The notes under the pieces are model-generated. The model made no database searches, was not told the DNA's origin, and saw only the letters and a list, made by a program, of their open reading frames with translations. Made by a program: the position numbers and the translations under genes. 64,000 nucleotides of DNA from Acanthochlamys bracteata (taxonomy: Eukaryota; Streptophyta; Magnoliopsida; Pandanales; Velloziaceae), in the NCBI GenBank assembly GCA_019914995.1, contig CM034131.1:5178501-5242500 (forward strand). The letters run 5' to 3'. Shown here piece after piece: positions 59,572 to 64,000 of this stretch (position 1 is the stretch's first letter; every line of letters starts with the position of its first letter).

Positions 59572-61576
59572 TCATCGTCCTTCAAGAATGGTGACTGTCA
59601 TTGCATCTACCTTGCTTGAAGCTGAATCTGTCTCAGAGACTCTTCTTATTGCAACAAAACCGGGCTGTTTAGGATTTGCAAGTGATGCATTTTCACTACC
59701 AAGCATTACAAATACTGAAGACATCAGTGGTCTGTCTTCAGGAAGCTCTTGAACACACAAAAGTCCCACTTTGATGCATCTCAATACTTCATTTGCAGGG
59801 ATGGAGTCCATTGATTCATCAACAATCTGAAGAGCATTCCCTTCATTATATAGACTCCATGTCTGCAAAAAAACAGCAAAATTATATAATCAGAGTAAAC
59901 TTAATAGTCACTTTGCAATTTATCTGAATGATACGAAGGATCAAGCTGCTTCATGCTGTGAAAGGAAATTAATGTAAAGAACTTACATGTCCTAGGAGGT
60001 TCATATGTAGCGAGGATTGATACACCCCTCTGTTCTTTTTGCCGCTTATGATTTCAAGCACCAACACCCCAAAACTATACACATCTGACTTCACTGAGAA
60101 TATTCCATCCATCGCGTATTCAGGAGACATGTATCCACTGGATAACATAGACAAAATACAGTAAGACACGATATGCCAATGCTTTATACTCTAAAGCAAG
60201 TTCTCATGTTTATACTTACTATGTACCCACAACTCTCATTGTAATGGCTTGTGTCTCATCCCTTCCGAAAATTCTTGCCATACCAAAATCTGAAATCTTT
60301 GGATTCATTTCCTCATCAAGGAGGATGTTGCTAGCCTTCAGATCTCTATGAATGATTCTGAATCTGGAGTCTTGATGAAGATACAGAAGTCCACGAGCAA
60401 TCCCCAAAATGATTCTGTACCTTGTTGCCCAATCAAGTATCATTGCTTTCTCTTTATCTGATTACAAAAATGCAATTACATCTTACTTCTTCGTGGCATC
60501 AAACAATTAAAAGGGCATATGATCTACATTACCGTGTAGTATGTTATTACAGCTTGATGAAACATCAACTAGCTATGGTTCTATAATGTAAAGATGGAAG
60601 ACATCTAGACAATGAGGTAAGAACTAACCAAATAAGAGGACATCCAAGCTTTTGTTAGGCATGTACTCGTATATCAACATTCTTTCATTTCCATGAATGC
60701 AGTAGCCAAGAAGACGAACCAGATTCCTGTGCTGAAGCTTGGCTATTGACATAACCTCATTCTTGAATTCATCGAGACCTCGTATTGATGTCTTAGCAAG
60801 CCTTTTTACTGCTATTTCTTGATCTTCCCCCAGCTTACCCTGATGTTTACAAAAAATATTCCTAATTGAATAATCATATTTGTAATCAACTTGTGCGAAT
60901 TACATAAGTTTTGAAAGAATTGTTACAAAAGTTTTGTTGGTACTTGAGAGATTATTTTGATGCGAGTAGCAATTTACCAGTGGAAGAAGTTAAATGTTAA
61001 TTGAACCACTTGCAACTATACCTACACATCAAAGTCTAGGATGTACTCCACCTGTTGTGAGAAGACACTAAAAGGTGCAATTGCAAAGAATTTCAGAGTA
61101 ATCAAACAATAGTTAAATTTATCGTAGGTTATATTATCGAGTTCCATATATATAAAGAACCTATAGAAAATATAGAACAAAGGTGTACCTTGTAAACTGG
61201 ACCAAACCCACCCTCACCGAGCTTGTTAGCAAGTGAGAAACTGTCTGTTGCTATAACGATTCTGTCAAAATCAAAAAGCGGGAGCTCCAAGTCGCCGTGC
61301 ACGGCAGTTCGATCCTTCTCATTATCACTGCAGGATACCGCCGTAAGTTGAAATGCTGTGTAAGAAGTTAATGTTGTGAGATGAGAGGCAGATTGTGAAG
61401 CATCACAGAACCGGGTCCATTAATATCTGAATGCAACATTGTTGGATTACCTCTTTGCCTTTTCTTCCTCCTCCACAGGAGGAGACCTATAAATGCTAGT
61501 AACACAGCAACAGCAGGAATGCTGACTCCAATAATTATGGCAGCGCTTCGCCTCTTCTTTGATTGGCTCTCACTGC
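59572..61576 (-). CDS. RLK gene D: exons 2-7 of a G-type lectin receptor-like kinase (exon 1 not in window)
   Basis: Exons: 61576-61451, 61355-61189, 60839-60629, 60457-60220, 60137-59987, 59862-59572; all GT-AG and open in phase, ~394 codons. The first exon encodes the juxtamembrane end and transmembrane helix ([29 protein letters not shown]). The kinase follows: [11 protein letters not shown], the IAVKR lysine, [27 protein letters not shown], ending VTILEGR. All catalytic motifs are present. Exon 2 opens in phase 1, as in A-C, so it needs an upstream ectodomain exon. None lies in the 2.4 kb to the right edge, where a Gypsy remnant sits instead. Exon 1 is probably beyond 64000 across a long intron, or it has been lost. 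The protein is closer to A and B than to C but clearly distinct. Confidence 0.88.
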
Positions 61577-62430
61577 CTGCAGTAACAAAATTGTAAAAAT
61601 TATTTTATTCTCTTTCTAACTAGTGTTATTATTAATACAGATTGGTGGGTCATTTTTTGTGAAGGTATGCATCTTCTTTGGATTGATTTATGATAAATTT
61701 AGCTCATTTGATAATTTTTTACAGTAGATGGTTTCAAAAAGTTGGAGTTGAGATCTCTTACTAGGCTACTACAAGGAGCAATGTAGAAAAAAATTTATTC
61801 ACAGAACCATCAAAAAGACTACATTCATGCAAGCCACATAAAAGCTACTTGGGTCTATCTCCATTGCAAGCAGTAACCTTTCTATGATTTTTGGTTTTTG
61901 CTTTACAAATTTTGAATACCTAAAGTGTTTCCAAGAATGCTTTCCTAACATACTCCTCTTACCTTTGAAATTCAGCTTCATTTATATATTTGATTTGGAA
62001 TAGAATCTTAACGCTATCCGCATTCGCTATTTGTTTGCACCAAACACCAAACAATTCAGCATCATCAAATATTTTTCTAGGTTCTATTATATTCAATCAT
62101 CAGTCGCAGAAACTAATATGTACTAGCAGCTCTAAAAAGTACGCAAGGCATTTGATTAATGAAATACTTGATGATGCCGTCCTACTTGTCCATGAATGCA
62201 CACCAATGTCAAAGCCATGATTTAGAACGCAGGACCTCATTCAGCCTTTGAAGCTTCCAACTATTTACAATCTCGCAACCCTATTAAGACAAAATGATTG
62301 CATGTGATTGTATTTCCTTTCGTCTATGTTAAAACTGCGAGAAAATTGCGTCTCCATTTCATCTTTTGTAACTGTTTTCAACCCCTTGGATCACTTTTAA
62401 CTGGAAACTTCATTTTCCAGAGGAACCTAG
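61577..62430 (-). other. Presumed intron 1 of RLK gene D, no exon seen
   Basis: No lectin, S-locus, EGF or PAN coding sequence on either strand. The short plus-strand frame at 61990-62220 has no recognisable content. Confidence 0.4.
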
Positions 62431-62439
62431 AAAATGTGT

Positions 62440-64000
62440 AATTTACGTAAATCTTCAAAAATTTTGTTATTTTCTTTTGCATACCTTTTTGACTGACTTA
62501 TGAAGTCCGCACAAGACCGGACCACTGACCTATGCGAGCCTTCACTCTACGACCAACTTCTAAAATTGATTTGGACTCTGAGTTGACTACTTTAAACATC
62601 CTTGTCCCGTCTCGTACTTGATGCCAAGTATTTTAACTTCTTTCTTCTCAAGAAAGTTATAGGTAGCCTCTATGTCCACTAAGACGTGTACCTCTTACAA
62701 TTAACTTTGGCCATCACATATCATCAATCCTTCACCTTACGCAACGGCACATCTTCTTTGGCTTTTACGGAATAAAGGAGTTGCAAAGAGTCCATCCTTA
62801 CCACTTTGGGTTGCTTTTGTGGCTCATCTATTGCTCAATTAAGTTGGCAAGCTTACTCTGTTTGGGCACTCTTTTGCCAAATATGACATATTACAAAAGA
62901 AGCACTTTAAAGGCTGTTTACTATTTATTCGATTATTACCATTGCTTTCTTGGCTGTTGTTGGAGCCTCCCTTAAACTTTACCAAATTGTGTGGTGCCTT
63001 TTGAGATTGGTGGTCATCTCCCAACGTTATCCTTATAGTTCAGATGAGATTTATTCTTTACGGGCCGATGAAATTCAACAAGAGACTTAGTTATAATAAT
63101 GGCAAAGTTAAGTCTTGAGGTCACATCCGTTATATCTCTAACTTTGCCCATGTTTGTAATCTATCTAAGAACACAAAAAAGGTTTCATTTTCTAGAAAGT
63201 CGGGAATCTTCTGATAAACTCTAAAAATTTCTTTATATAATCTCTTATGCTGGCTAAATGTGTCAACTGTTGAAGTTTGATCCTAGCCTCGTCCTCCATA
63301 TTTTGTGGATAGAATTGCGGCATATGGCAATTAGCCAGGCTTTACATTGGATCTCACTCTGCCTCCTTCTCCATTACCATTACACTATCTCGAGATATAG
63401 GGTGGCATAGTTTATTTTATTCATATTTTTTGTGATCCCATCACTTCTGATAAGTTAATCCAAACTCCACAAAAAATTATTAACTTCCTATGCACTCCGT
63501 GCTTTCTTATACGAATTGGATCTTGAAACATCTATTTTTGAAAGAGTTGAAATTGATGACATGGTGACAACTCTCCAATTTGTGACCTGCATCTCCCTTC
63601 GGACATCTCTCAACTTATTGGCCAATATTTCGATCTCTTCCATAAGGATTGCGACTTTTTTACTAAGAGCATTCATATCACCAAAGAAAGGATTTTTAAG
63701 AGCCTTATCTTGCCGAGAGTATGATTCGGCCACCACCTTGAAGACGCATTTCATCTCCCTCCAAAGCACTTTTTATCTCTTCTCAAACTTCTCGATATTT
63801 TTGGCCAAAATTTTTGAACTGTTCCACCCTATCGACCACAGCAAGGTCCACCCTTCTTAACCTTATATTTACGTCTGTCATTATATCTCTAAACTTTTTT
63901 TTGCGTTGTCTACTGCTCTCAGAATCCTCTTTTCACTCTTCCTAAAAATCTATGGACATTAATATTATTTTCGCTTACCATTTTCGTTTAGTAAAACTTT
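62440..64000 (-). mobile_element. Gypsy LTR retrotransposon fragment (gag and protease), broken, runs off the right edge
   Basis: On the minus strand, from right to left: a coiled-coil-rich gag N-terminal part (63.45-63.85 kb), the gag core typical of plant Gypsy elements (about 63.05-63.3 kb), a zinc-knuckle region (62.85-62.95 kb), and an aspartic-protease-like part (about 62.45-62.7 kb). Reverse transcriptase and LTRs are not in the window. It is broken many times (about ten or more breaks) and old. It lies upstream of exon 2 of RLK gene D in the same orientation. Confidence 0.72.

Noticed and set aside
1-64000. CRISPR arrays, tRNA or rRNA genes, bacterial-style operons
   Set aside because: No regularly spaced repeats with unique spacers, no tRNA cloverleaf or rRNA sequence was recognised; the window is plant nuclear DNA.

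Overview
This is nuclear DNA from a flowering plant, most likely a woody eudicot. The genes are intron-rich with GT-AG borders, the spacers are very AT-rich, and the repeats are typical plant ones: Copia and Gypsy remnants, hAT and Tourist-like MITEs, and CACTA-like debris. The species cannot be named from the sequence alone. The main content is a cluster of G-type (bulb-lectin/S-domain) receptor-like serine/threonine kinases (RLKs), which are plasma-membrane receptors.

Layout. 1-3278: almost empty, perhaps the last codons of a gene at the left edge. 3279-3659 (minus): a small single-EF-hand calcium sensor of the KIC/PBP1 type. 3.7-12.8 kb: spacers with a Copia pol fragment and a LINE-type fragment. 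12.8-17.2 kb (minus): RLK gene A, 7 exons, intact. 17.3-23.6 kb: relics of further RLK copies, a broken piece of an unrelated RLK, and MITEs. 23.8-28.4 kb (minus): RLK gene B, 7 exons, intact, a recent tandem duplicate of A. 30.9-38.2 kb (plus): an old broken Copia element with both LTRs and nested insertions. 38.9-41.8 kb: MITEs. 42.2-49.6 kb (plus): RLK gene C, 8 exons, intact, with an extra intron, a 4.2-kb intron before the transmembrane exon, and a kinase of a different subtype from A and B. 52.1-52.4 kb (minus): a possible small unknown protein gene. 53-56.5 kb: repeats. 56.8-59.3 kb (plus): a wrecked RLK pseudogene plus a second stray last exon. 59.6-61.6 kb (minus): exons 2-7 of RLK gene D; its exon 1 is not in the window, and the space where it should lie is filled by a Gypsy gag-protease remnant running off the right edge.

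Genes A, B and C should each encode a complete receptor: signal peptide, B-lectin, S-locus glycoprotein region, EGF-like, PAN, one transmembrane helix and an active-looking kinase. Exons 4, 5 and 6 are 211, 238 and 151 bp in all four RLK loci, which supports the models. The cluster has grown and decayed by tandem duplication, partial deletion and transposon insertion. The most unusual items are three near-palindromic ~410-bp elements sitting inside TA microsatellites, the private intron of gene C, its mismatched ectodomain and kinase, and a scrambled relic of gene-B-like sequence upstream of gene A. I found no wholly new multi-gene system.
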